In this document: piece after piece, positions 49,939 to 57,475 of the stretch
Layout: each line of letters opens with the position of its first letter
Position numbering within the stretch: position 1 is the first letter of the stretch
Assembly: GCA_029203185.1 (NCBI GenBank)
Contig: CP119310.1
Span: 1,240,001 to 1,304,000, forward strand
Length of the DNA stretch: 64,000 nucleotides
DNA from: Candidatus Chryseobacterium colombiense
Lineage (GTDB): Bacteria > Bacteroidota > Bacteroidia > Flavobacteriales > Weeksellaceae
Direction of reading: 5' to 3'
Notes under the pieces: model-generated
What the model was told of the DNA's origin: nothing
The model's input: the letters and a program-made list of their open reading frames with translations, nothing else
Database searches by the model: none
Program-made: the position numbers and the translations under genes

Positions 49939-51813
49939 CTATTTCTTTTCAGTGAAAATATTCGGTTTTGGAATTTCCTTCACTGATTCATCCAAATAAT
50001 AATCTGTATGTGGAGGTTGATTATAGCCTACATTTTGCCAGACAATACTCAAACGGTATTGCGGATTGTGCATCAAAGTGTACAAACGATGTTTTGTCGG
50101 AATCGTTGTACTGAAAATTCTCAACTCCTGATTATCGGTAGTTCTGTAAATCAATTCTTCTCTCCAGTCTCCGAATAAATCTGCAACCAAAGATGGGTTT
50201 TTCTTTGTCCCGTTATTTGATTCACATTGAAAATCTTTGGCGTTAAAAATGACATTTGATTTTTCTTTTTTCCAGTCCCATTTTGAAACGACGGTTCCGT
50301 CTAAAATTTCGCTTAAAAAATCGTCGTCCCAATAAATCCCCATATTACAAGCCGGAGTTTTATCGGCAATTTTCTTTCCTTTTGCGTTGTAAAGACCTTT
50401 CACTCCCGCTCCTGCAGCCCAAGATTCTGAACCTTCATAACGAGGGTCAATATTTAACGATAAACCTCTACCCGGACCCTGAAACTTACTGTCTTTGCTG
50501 TAGGTTAAAGAAGGTAATTTCCACAAAACTTTTCCTGTTTTTCCATCTCTGAAATGGGCTCCTGCATCATCAAATCTTTCCTGAATATCAAAAATTTCCA
50601 ATCCGGGATTTGATGGGTCTAAATCTCCAACGTGCAACGCATCGCCGTGACCGTAACCTGTACTGTTTAACACTTTTCCGTCGTCATCAACCGTTATTGC
50701 ACCGAAAACAATTTCATCTTTTCCATCATTATCAACATCAGCAATCGTTAAATTATGATTTCCCTGTCCGCGATATTTTTTGTTTTCTTCTGAACTTTCA
50801 GTATCAAAAAGCCAGCGAAGACTGAGTTTTTTATCTTTATAATCCCAAGCCGCAATCGCCGTTCTTGTGTAATATCCTCTCGACATAATCACACTCGGAG
50901 TTTTTCCGTCCAAGTAAGCAACTGCTCCCAAAAATCGGTCGATACGGTTTCCTTTGGCGTCGCCCCAGGTATCGGTCATTTCTTCATTGGTCGGATTTAA
51001 ACTTCCTGCAAATCTTGGAACCTGATAATTGACTGTATTTATTTCTTCACCCGTTTCTCCATTAAAAACCGTTAGAAATTCCGGACCGGAAAGAATCATT
51101 CCGTTTTCATTGACGTAATTTTTGGTCGGGTCGCCAATGAACTTTCCTTTTCCGTCTTTGCTTCCATCGGCGGTTTTCATTACGATTTCTGCTTTTCCGT
51201 CCTGGTCTAAATCGTAAACCAAAAACTGCGTATAATGCGCTCCTTCTCTTATATTTTTGCCTAAATTAATTTCCCACAAAAACTGACCATTTAATTTATA
51301 AGCCTGAATAATCGGTGGGTCGGTTTCTCCTTTTTGGCTGTTATCTTTTGACCTTCCTGTTTGGTGAAGAATGATTTCGTATTCGCCGTCACCATCCAAA
51401 TCAGCTACAGATGCATCATTAGGAGTGTAACCTTGCGGCGTTTTCAACGGAATTGAAAAATATGGTTTCTGATTCGCCGTATATTTTGCAAAATCCTGGT
51501 CAACGTCCTGATGTTGTGTGTTCGATTTTACGAAATAGGTGTAATTTTTTCCTTTGTCAGCGGTTTTATCTAAAAAATTAGTTTCGTTGAGTAACGGCTT
51601 TTCATTCAGTTTTCTGGTGTGATTATTTTCTGTGCGATACACATCAAAATGAGTATTCTGAGCTTCTGTTCCCAACAATCGCCAACTTACAAAAACGCCT
51701 GATTCTGCAGGAATGGCAACGATTCCTCTTTTCAGGTACTCCATTTGTCTTTGCGCAAAGATGGTTTGCGAAAGAAATAAGACGGATGTAATGAATATGT
51801 ATTTGATTTTCAT
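49939..51813 (-). CDS. PL11 rhamnogalacturonan lyase
   Basis: 624 residues with a signal peptide (MKIKYIFITSVLFLSQTIFA). Start of the mature protein (RQMEYLKRGIVAIPAESGVF, VSWRLLGTEAQNTHFDVYR) and the eight-bladed propeller with calcium-binding DLDGDGEYEIILHQ, DLDQDGKAEIVMKTADGSKD, DVDNDGKDEIVFGAITVDDD blocks, plus HGDALHVGDLDPSNPGLEIF and DPRYEGSESWA, all match the YesW/YesX (PL11) family. It cleaves the Rha-GalA backbone by beta-elimination. The ~370-bp gap upstream holds an operator candidate, so it begins the PL11-CE12-GH105 unit. Confidence 0.95.
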   Translation of the reverse strand: MKIKYIFITSVLFLSQTIFAQRQMEYLKRGIVAIPAESGVFVSWRLLGTEAQNTHFDVYRTENNHTRKLNEKPLLNETNFLDKTADKGKNYTYFVKSNTQHQDVDQDFAKYTANQKPYFSIPLKTPQGYTPNDASVADLDGDGEYEIILHQTGRSKDNSQKGETDPPIIQAYKLNGQFLWEINLGKNIREGAHYTQFLVYDLDQDGKAEIVMKTADGSKDGKGKFIGDPTKNYVNENGMILSGPEFLTVFNGETGEEINTVNYQVPRFAGSLNPTNEEMTDTWGDAKGNRIDRFLGAVAYLDGKTPSVIMSRGYYTRTAIAAWDYKDKKLSLRWLFDTESSEENKKYRGQGNHNLTIADVDNDGKDEIVFGAITVDDDGKVLNSTGYGHGDALHVGDLDPSNPGLEIFDIQERFDDAGAHFRDGKTGKVLWKLPSLTYSKDSKFQGPGRGLSLNIDPRYEGSESWAAGAGVKGLYNAKGKKIADKTPACNMGIYWDDDFLSEILDGTVVSKWDWKKEKSNVIFNAKDFQCESNNGTKKNPSLVADLFGDWREELIYRTTDNQELRIFSTTIPTKHRLYTLMHNPQYRLSIVWQNVGYNQPPHTDYYLDESVKEIPKPNIFTEKK

Positions 51814-51875
51814 ATTTGAAATCTCTTGCTTTTATAAGTTTTGGCTAAAGCCGAATTTGAAACCTCATTTTTTTA

Positions 51876-51893
51876 AACGGGCTAAAGCCCGTT
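51876..51893. repeat. AACGGGCT-AA-AGCCCGTT palindrome
   Basis: A perfect 8-bp stem with a 2-base centre. The same GGCTAAAGCC word occurs again ~35 bp to the left (TTTGGCTAAAGCCGAA), a pattern seen in flavobacterial intergenic repeats. Confidence 0.6.
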
Positions 51894-51959
51894 CCTATTG
51901 ATTTGTAATCCTTGCAAGGTTTTGAATTTTGATAAGGATTAAACTAATATTTGCTCAAT

Positions 51960-52034
51960 GTCATTCTGACGAAGGAAGAATCTTATCAATTTTAGTTGAG
52001 ATTCTTCACTCCATTTCATTTCGTTCAGAACGAC
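51960..52034. repeat. dispersed palindromic repeat
   Basis: GTCATTCTGACGAAGGAAGA on the left and CATTTCGTTCAGAACGAC on the right, with AATCT / AGATT inside. Confidence 0.8.
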
Positions 52035-52161
52035 AAACGCTCTATCAATAACGTTTTAAACGTTGAATCGCTCACAACCCGGCCTGAGTTGAACCCTTTT
52101 ATCGCAGTAAAGCGGAGACAAAAAAGCGGAAGGCAGATTAAGCTACTCAAATAAACAAATT

Positions 52162-52176
52162 CAATCGATTGCACAT
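52162..52176 (-). promoter_or_regulatory. candidate operator upstream of PL11
   Basis: Minus strand ATGTGCAATCGATTG, sharing GCAATCGATT with the rhaT and 33246 sites. It is ~350 bp from the PL11 start with a repeat between, and only 6 bp after the stop of the preceding gene. Confidence 0.4.
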
Positions 52177-52182
52177 ATTGGA

Positions 52183-52986
52183 TTATTTTTTAGAAACCTG
52201 GTTCAGCAACCACTTTACCCATTCTTCAGTTCCTTCGTAATTGGAAAAATCCTCGGTCAGTTTTTTTCCGTCAATATATTCGTTATAGCACCAAGGGTCA
52301 CCCAAAGCGAAGACTGTTCCTTTTCCAACTTTTGCAATGGCACCAATCACTTGATTTTCAGCATACAAGAATGGTTTCGCAGGCGCTTTTACCGCAATAG
52401 TGCTGACTTCTTTCATATATAATTTAAGTTCCGAAAACACTTCATTTTCCGGTTTTACGTAGACTGCACCTTTCTCAAACTCCCTGCCTTTAAGTCTGTT
52501 GATGCTGTCATCGTTAAAATGAATACCAAACTTTTCCGCCAACTTGTTGAAATACTCAAACTCAGAATTGCCGTTATCGTTGCTTAAAAGAACAAGAACA
52601 CCGCCGTTTTTCACCCACTTTTTGAGGTTTTTTATCGTTTTAGTATCTATCAGGTTGGCTTTTCCACCGTAAGCTTCTTTGTCGATATCTGGGTCAACGA
52701 TGATATAAATATTGGCATTTTTCAAATCTTTTTTAGATGGAGCTGTTGTTAAACTTGAAATTTCTGCACCTTGTTTTTGAAAAAGTTCGCCCAACATAGA
52801 AAAGCCACCATTTGTCGTATCATTCCAGGTATAATGCCAAGATTCCAGAACTTTGGTTTCTTTGTTTTCCTTTTTTTCATTGTTGAAAAAGTTGTCTAAA
52901 ACAACTTTCGGTTTGTTTTGAGCATTGGAAAACTCGAATGTGAGGAGTGTTCCTAATGCTAATGTTTTTACGATATTTTGCTTCAT
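52183..52986 (-). CDS. secreted GATase1-like (DUF4350-type) protein
   Basis: 267 residues with a signal peptide (KTLALGTLLTFEFSNAQNK). Residues ~25-265 show a Rossmann-like order: VVLDNFFNNE, HYTWNDTTNGGFSMLGELFQ, IYIIVDPDIDKEAYGG, LKKWVKNGGVLVLLSNDNGN, and KVGKGTVFALGDPWCYNEY. The WVKNGGVLVLLS strand and the GKGTVFALGDP strand are typical of amidotransferase-like/DUF4350 domains that in other Bacteroidota are joined to GH105 enzymes. No Cys nucleophile is apparent where a GATase would have one. It probably aids RG oligosaccharide handling; function inferred from position between GH106 and PL11. Confidence 0.65.
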   Translation of the reverse strand: MKQNIVKTLALGTLLTFEFSNAQNKPKVVLDNFFNNEKKENKETKVLESWHYTWNDTTNGGFSMLGELFQKQGAEISSLTTAPSKKDLKNANIYIIVDPDIDKEAYGGKANLIDTKTIKNLKKWVKNGGVLVLLSNDNGNSEFEYFNKLAEKFGIHFNDDSINRLKGREFEKGAVYVKPENEVFSELKLYMKEVSTIAVKAPAKPFLYAENQVIGAIAKVGKGTVFALGDPWCYNEYIDGKKLTEDFSNYEGTEEWVKWLLNQVSKK

Positions 52987-53150
52987 ATCTATTTATTTTA
53001 AATTATTTGTTGGTTTTTCGCAAATCGAAGATTCGACGTAGTCAAAAACGCAAGTTAATGAGAAAAATACTTATTTAAGGCGCAAAGATTTTATCTTCGA
53101 TAAAATTCTTTTTTAGAATTTTTCAACAAATAATGTTTCATTTTTATAAT

Positions 53151-55922
53151 TTATTTTGTGTAAAATACTGGAATTAATTGAATTTCGCCATCCAAACCCG
53201 AAGGTTGTACTTTCCAATTTGAAGCGTCAAAAGGTTTGTAATCGATGTTTACAAAATTGATTTCGTGGTAATTTCGCCACTGGATTTTATTCTGGTCCAT
53301 ATAACGGATTCGGTTTGCCATCAAATTTGAAACCTCAATCTGAATGGTGTTTTTTCCTTTTTTCAAATATTTTCCGACGTTGATTTCAAACGGAAGGCTC
53401 CAGACAATCCCTGCGTCCTGTCCGTTGACAATCACTTTTGCGCTTTCATATAATTTGTCAAACTTCAGTACAAAATCGTCGGCTTTTTTATTTAATTTAA
53501 ATGAAGTTGTGTAAACTCCTGTTCCTGAAAAGCTTTGTGTTGAAGCATCTTCTGTGAAATTTGTCCAAGATTGAAGCTTATTCAAGGTTTTTGATTTCGG
53601 AAGTTCAGGCCCACCTTCTTTGAAAGTCAGTTGCCAAGGTTGGTTTAAAATAATTGGAGTTTCTGTTTTATCAACGTATTTCCATTTTGAAATTGAATTG
53701 TCCGGAGTTTCTGAAGCTTTTATAATTAAAGATTCTCCTGATTTTAATTGAACTTTGACCGAATTATTCTGCGTTTCTGCAATTCCAAAATTGCCGTTTT
53801 CAGGATTCATCAAAGCGACGTGTTTTCCAATAAAATTTAACGGAATATTTTGATTGATTGCTTTCGAAGTATGATTGACGATGTAATAATATTTCCCTCC
53901 GTCAAATTTTCTTCTGACAAATTTCAATCCCGTATCGACTAATTTTTCTCTTTCAATTTTTAAATATTCCAACGCTTTTTCAACATCAGAGCTCAAAACA
54001 ATTTTCCCTTTTCCGAAGGTTGCTGATTTTACATTTCCGTCTTGCTGAAAAGGAATTTGAGTCCATAAAAATTGTAATTCATTTCTTCTTTTTTCCACTT
54101 CAAAATTTCCCGGAACATTTTTAGGTTCGCTTTGGAAAATCACTGAAGCGCCATTCTGAGCCAAGTTTAAAATATTTTTTAAGGTTGATTCAGAGAAATA
54201 ATTCAGTTGAGGAATAATTAAAACTTTATAAGAACCTCCATTTTTTGAAACCTGAATATTTTGATTTTCAAACTTTGCTTCACCAATCATTTTATCCGAA
54301 ATCATATCCAAAGAATAGCCGGATATTCCTAATTTCTCAAGGTTTTCATAAAACACAGTCGGGTGCAGCCATTTCTCAATATTATGAATTTTGAACGCCA
54401 TATCTTTCCCTTTCGGACTCGCCCATTGGTCGTAAATCGGCCAGTACATCAGGATTTCGTTGTCTGATTTTCCGTTTTGCAAAACAGATTGCGTTCGCTC
54501 AATGTAAGAATTTAAGTCTTTAATGTTTGGCCACAAACTGTTTTCAGGAACAAAATTCGTCGAAGCATAAAATAGCCAGCCAGGAAACTGAACATCAGTC
54601 GGCGTATAAGTCGTTCCGTGGTAAAAAATATGATTGATTCCTGATAAAAAAATCTGTTCCGCTTCTGGTTTTACCTGTGACCAGGACGTTTTGAAATGCT
54701 CTGTCAACCAAGTGAAAGATTCGTTGGAAATCAAAGGCTTTCCCGTAATATTTGCCGCTGAAGATGCGAATTTCAGCATATTGATATCGGGAACTTCTTT
54801 TGTATTGATGTCTTCCACATTCCTTTTCAAACCCTGAATATCGAATTTTGTGCTTCCGAAAGTTTCAGATTCCGGAATATCGACTGCCACATATAAATCC
54901 AGCAAATTTCCCGGTGAACCGTGTGCCTGATTTGTATTTTTGGAGTTTTTGGAATGTGCCCAATTCGTGAAATTTTCGGTGAAATTATGAAGAATCAGTT
55001 CGCTCATCGTTTCACGATAATCCGATTTTATTCTTCCAGCCATCTCACTTTCATTATCCTCTACCAAATATTTAATGTAAGGAGCTAAATCGTAACCTCT
55101 TCTTTTTTTGAATTCTTCTTTAAAATCCGTCGTCCAATCGGCATTATAAACCTCATAACTATCATTGAAAAACGAACGAATTCCATAGTTTGAATTTCCA
55201 AAAGCTTTATCGAAAGTTTTCAGATAATCTTTGGTCGCATCAGGCGAAAAATGATCTAAAGTATAGCCGTCACCACCCGGAGCGGCACGTTTTACTTTCT
55301 GCAACGTTTTACCTACAAAAACTGCATAAATTGTCCATTTTCCAGAGGTTGGTTTCCAATTTAAAGTTCCGTCTGCATTGATTTTATCGGTTAAAACTAC
55401 CGCTTCATTTTTTTCATTGTAAGCGGTAACGATGTCAAGTTTTATGGTTTTTAAATTTTTCTGTTTTTCGTCTTTTAAAACAATATTTTCAGAAAATTTT
55501 TCATTCGGTTGAATCTCATAAATCTGAACAATCATTTTTGTCGCCGCATCCTGCTCATCAACTTGCGGTCCGCCAATTGGCCAGCCTGTTCCTACAGCCA
55601 TATCAACGCCCATTTTCAGGCTTTTAGCTTTATCTGTAGTGAATTGCAACATTTTCATCCATTCCGGAGAAAGGTAATTGATGTATTTATTTTCAAAGCC
55701 TCTCGCTCCGTAAATCGGAACAATTTCAACTCCACCGAAACCTGCATTGGAAAGGGTTGTCAATTGTTTATCCAGGCCTTTTTCGTCAACGGCACTCCCC
55801 ATCCACCACCAGCGCGTCCACGGCTGAGCGGTGTTGGTCGCCTTTGGCCACGGATTCTGTGCGGAAAGATTTCCGAAGGCAAAACAGAGAACGCTGAGTT
55901 TGACTATATTTTTGATTTTCAT
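53151..55922 (-). CDS. GH106 alpha-L-rhamnosidase
   Basis: 923 residues with a signal peptide ending AFGNLSAQ. GH106 hallmarks: TAQPWTRWWWMGSAVDEKGL, LSNAGFGGVEIVPIYGARGF, VDMAVGTGWPIGGPQVDEQD, the FNDSYEVYNADWTTDFKEEF segment, NESFTWLTEHFKTSWSQ, and NHIFYHGTTYTPTDVQFPGW. The C-terminal part includes a beta-sandwich with GVYTTSFKL, VIVNGQDAGIVWSLPFEI and GKNTIQIEVSNLMANRIRYM. It releases L-rhamnose from RG-I oligosaccharides once GH105 has exposed it, feeding RhaT. ~165 bp upstream of the GATase-like gene. Confidence 0.95.
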   Translation of the reverse strand: MKIKNIVKLSVLCFAFGNLSAQNPWPKATNTAQPWTRWWWMGSAVDEKGLDKQLTTLSNAGFGGVEIVPIYGARGFENKYINYLSPEWMKMLQFTTDKAKSLKMGVDMAVGTGWPIGGPQVDEQDAATKMIVQIYEIQPNEKFSENIVLKDEKQKNLKTIKLDIVTAYNEKNEAVVLTDKINADGTLNWKPTSGKWTIYAVFVGKTLQKVKRAAPGGDGYTLDHFSPDATKDYLKTFDKAFGNSNYGIRSFFNDSYEVYNADWTTDFKEEFKKRRGYDLAPYIKYLVEDNESEMAGRIKSDYRETMSELILHNFTENFTNWAHSKNSKNTNQAHGSPGNLLDLYVAVDIPESETFGSTKFDIQGLKRNVEDINTKEVPDINMLKFASSAANITGKPLISNESFTWLTEHFKTSWSQVKPEAEQIFLSGINHIFYHGTTYTPTDVQFPGWLFYASTNFVPENSLWPNIKDLNSYIERTQSVLQNGKSDNEILMYWPIYDQWASPKGKDMAFKIHNIEKWLHPTVFYENLEKLGISGYSLDMISDKMIGEAKFENQNIQVSKNGGSYKVLIIPQLNYFSESTLKNILNLAQNGASVIFQSEPKNVPGNFEVEKRRNELQFLWTQIPFQQDGNVKSATFGKGKIVLSSDVEKALEYLKIEREKLVDTGLKFVRRKFDGGKYYYIVNHTSKAINQNIPLNFIGKHVALMNPENGNFGIAETQNNSVKVQLKSGESLIIKASETPDNSISKWKYVDKTETPIILNQPWQLTFKEGGPELPKSKTLNKLQSWTNFTEDASTQSFSGTGVYTTSFKLNKKADDFVLKFDKLYESAKVIVNGQDAGIVWSLPFEINVGKYLKKGKNTIQIEVSNLMANRIRYMDQNKIQWRNYHEINFVNIDYKPFDASNWKVQPSGLDGEIQLIPVFYTK

Positions 55923-56053
55923 TTTTCAACTTTTTATTTTTAACCACAAAAGGCACAAAAATTTTTACACATTAGTTATTTTGAAGTTTGTGATTCGACT
56001 GTTGAGAAGAACATTTTAGTTTTCGCAAATCTTTGATTTTAATTATCAAATTT

Positions 56054-56125
56054 TGTCATTTCGAGGAACGAGAAATCTGTTTATAAATAGATTCTTCACT
56101 ACACTTCGTTTCGTTCAGAATGACA
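56054..56125. repeat. dispersed palindromic repeat
   Basis: TGTCATTTCGAGGAACGAGA on the left and TTTCGTTCAGAATGACA on the right; closest in sequence to the copy at 26892. Confidence 0.8.
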
Positions 56126-56151
56126 AGCTGCAAATTATTACTAAAAAAAAA

Positions 56152-57474
56152 TTAATTTCCATCAGGCTTTAAAGATTCCATAAAAACAGATTCCGGCCAG
56201 TGGAATTTTTCGACATTATCAGGTTTATTCGGGTCAAAACCTTTATAATTTTTAGACACATATTTACTCAAAGGCAACTTTTCATCTACAATACTTTTCA
56301 CGACACATTTTGCCAATTCGTAAGCTCCGTAAGGATTAAAATGGGTATCGTCTGCCAAGTCTTTCGGCTGATTCGGGTAAGAATTTGCAGGATAATGAAC
56401 AAATGCTTTCTTCGCTGCTTCCGGTCCCATTGCTTCGAACAGGTTTTTGCTTAATGCATTTAGATCAATCAAATCCACTTTTTCTTCTTTTGCAATTTCC
56501 CGCATTGCATCAGGAAAGTCATCTAAAGTATTGACAATTTTATTGTTTTCATCAAAAACTCTGCGATTCATTGAGGTTACCAAAACCGGAATTGCACCCA
56601 ATTGTTTTGCTTTTTGAATCCATTCTTTTAATCTTTTTCTATAACCCGATTTTACGCTGTTTCCTGCTTTTTGGTCGTTGTGCCCAAATTGAATGAATAA
56701 ATAGTCTCCAGATTTTATTTTATTCCAGATTTTATCGATTCGGTGACGGTCTTCAAAGGCTTTCAAAGTTTCTCCGCTTTCGGCATAATTGGCAATCACC
56801 ACTTCATTCGGAACAAAAAAATACGGCAACATTTGTCCCCAAGAAGCCCACGGTTCGTACTGCGCATCAACAACCGTAGAATCTCCCGTCAAGTAAATCG
56901 TCTTCGTCGTTTTATTAGGTTGAATAATTACCGAGCAAACTTTCGGAGCTTTATCATTAAATTCAATAGTCAACAAATTGTCCCAGTGTAGATATTTTGT
57001 TTCTCTCGGTTTTAATTTTACAATTCCGATTTTTTCGCCGTTTTGATTTCTAATGATGCTGTCTTTTACGTGAACTGAAATTTGTTTTTCGATAATTTCT
57101 CCTTGTTTTGTTTTGACATCACTTAACATCAAACGGCGATTTTCTACACGAACTGTAGTTTCAGAACTTCCTTTTGTATCGCCTAAATTCAGTTTAATAT
57201 CATAATTCCCTTCAGGAATTACCACCGAAAAATAGAAAGGTTTGTCGCTTGTGATAAAATCTCCCGTTAAAGCATTTCCACCGTTATCAACAGATTTTAA
57301 ACCGGAAATATCCATAAATCCATAACCGATTTTTCTATCAAATTTTGAAGTTGAAGTAATAGGAATAAAACCTTTTTCCACTCTGTCTCCGCCAAAATCA
57401 AATTTGAAAATGGTTTGCTGTCCAAAATAAAATGAACAGATCAATAGTACTAAAAATGATAATTCTTTCTTCAT
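56152..57474 (-). CDS. two-domain rhamnogalacturonan acetylesterase (CE12) with N-terminal binding domain
   Basis: 440 residues, signal peptide ending CSFYFGQQ. Residues ~20-170 (IFKFDFGGDRVEKGFIPITS, YDIKLNLGDTKGSSETTVRV, LHWDNLLTIEFNDKAP) form a galactose-binding-like beta-sandwich of the kind fused to YxiM-type esterases. The SGNH domain follows: IYLTGDSTVVDAQYEPWASW, NYAESGETLKAF, IQFGHNDQKAG, and DDTHFNPYGA with the Asp/His pair. It removes acetyl groups from RG-I. It follows GH2 by one base in the GH28-GH2-CE12 operon and differs from the shorter CE12 at 48980, so the pair probably differs in substrate position or cell location. Confidence 0.92.
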   Translation of the reverse strand: MKKELSFLVLLICSFYFGQQTIFKFDFGGDRVEKGFIPITSTSKFDRKIGYGFMDISGLKSVDNGGNALTGDFITSDKPFYFSVVIPEGNYDIKLNLGDTKGSSETTVRVENRRLMLSDVKTKQGEIIEKQISVHVKDSIIRNQNGEKIGIVKLKPRETKYLHWDNLLTIEFNDKAPKVCSVIIQPNKTTKTIYLTGDSTVVDAQYEPWASWGQMLPYFFVPNEVVIANYAESGETLKAFEDRHRIDKIWNKIKSGDYLFIQFGHNDQKAGNSVKSGYRKRLKEWIQKAKQLGAIPVLVTSMNRRVFDENNKIVNTLDDFPDAMREIAKEEKVDLIDLNALSKNLFEAMGPEAAKKAFVHYPANSYPNQPKDLADDTHFNPYGAYELAKCVVKSIVDEKLPLSKYVSKNYKGFDPNKPDNVEKFHWPESVFMESLKPDGN

Positions 57475-57475
57475 T

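Larger units (their letters stand above)
51814..52182. other. gap upstream of PL11 with hairpin, repeat and operator candidate
   Basis: Holds a GGCTAAAGCC-type palindrome, a dispersed repeat copy and the operator-like CAATCGATTGCACAT. No coding sequence seen. Confidence 0.6.
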
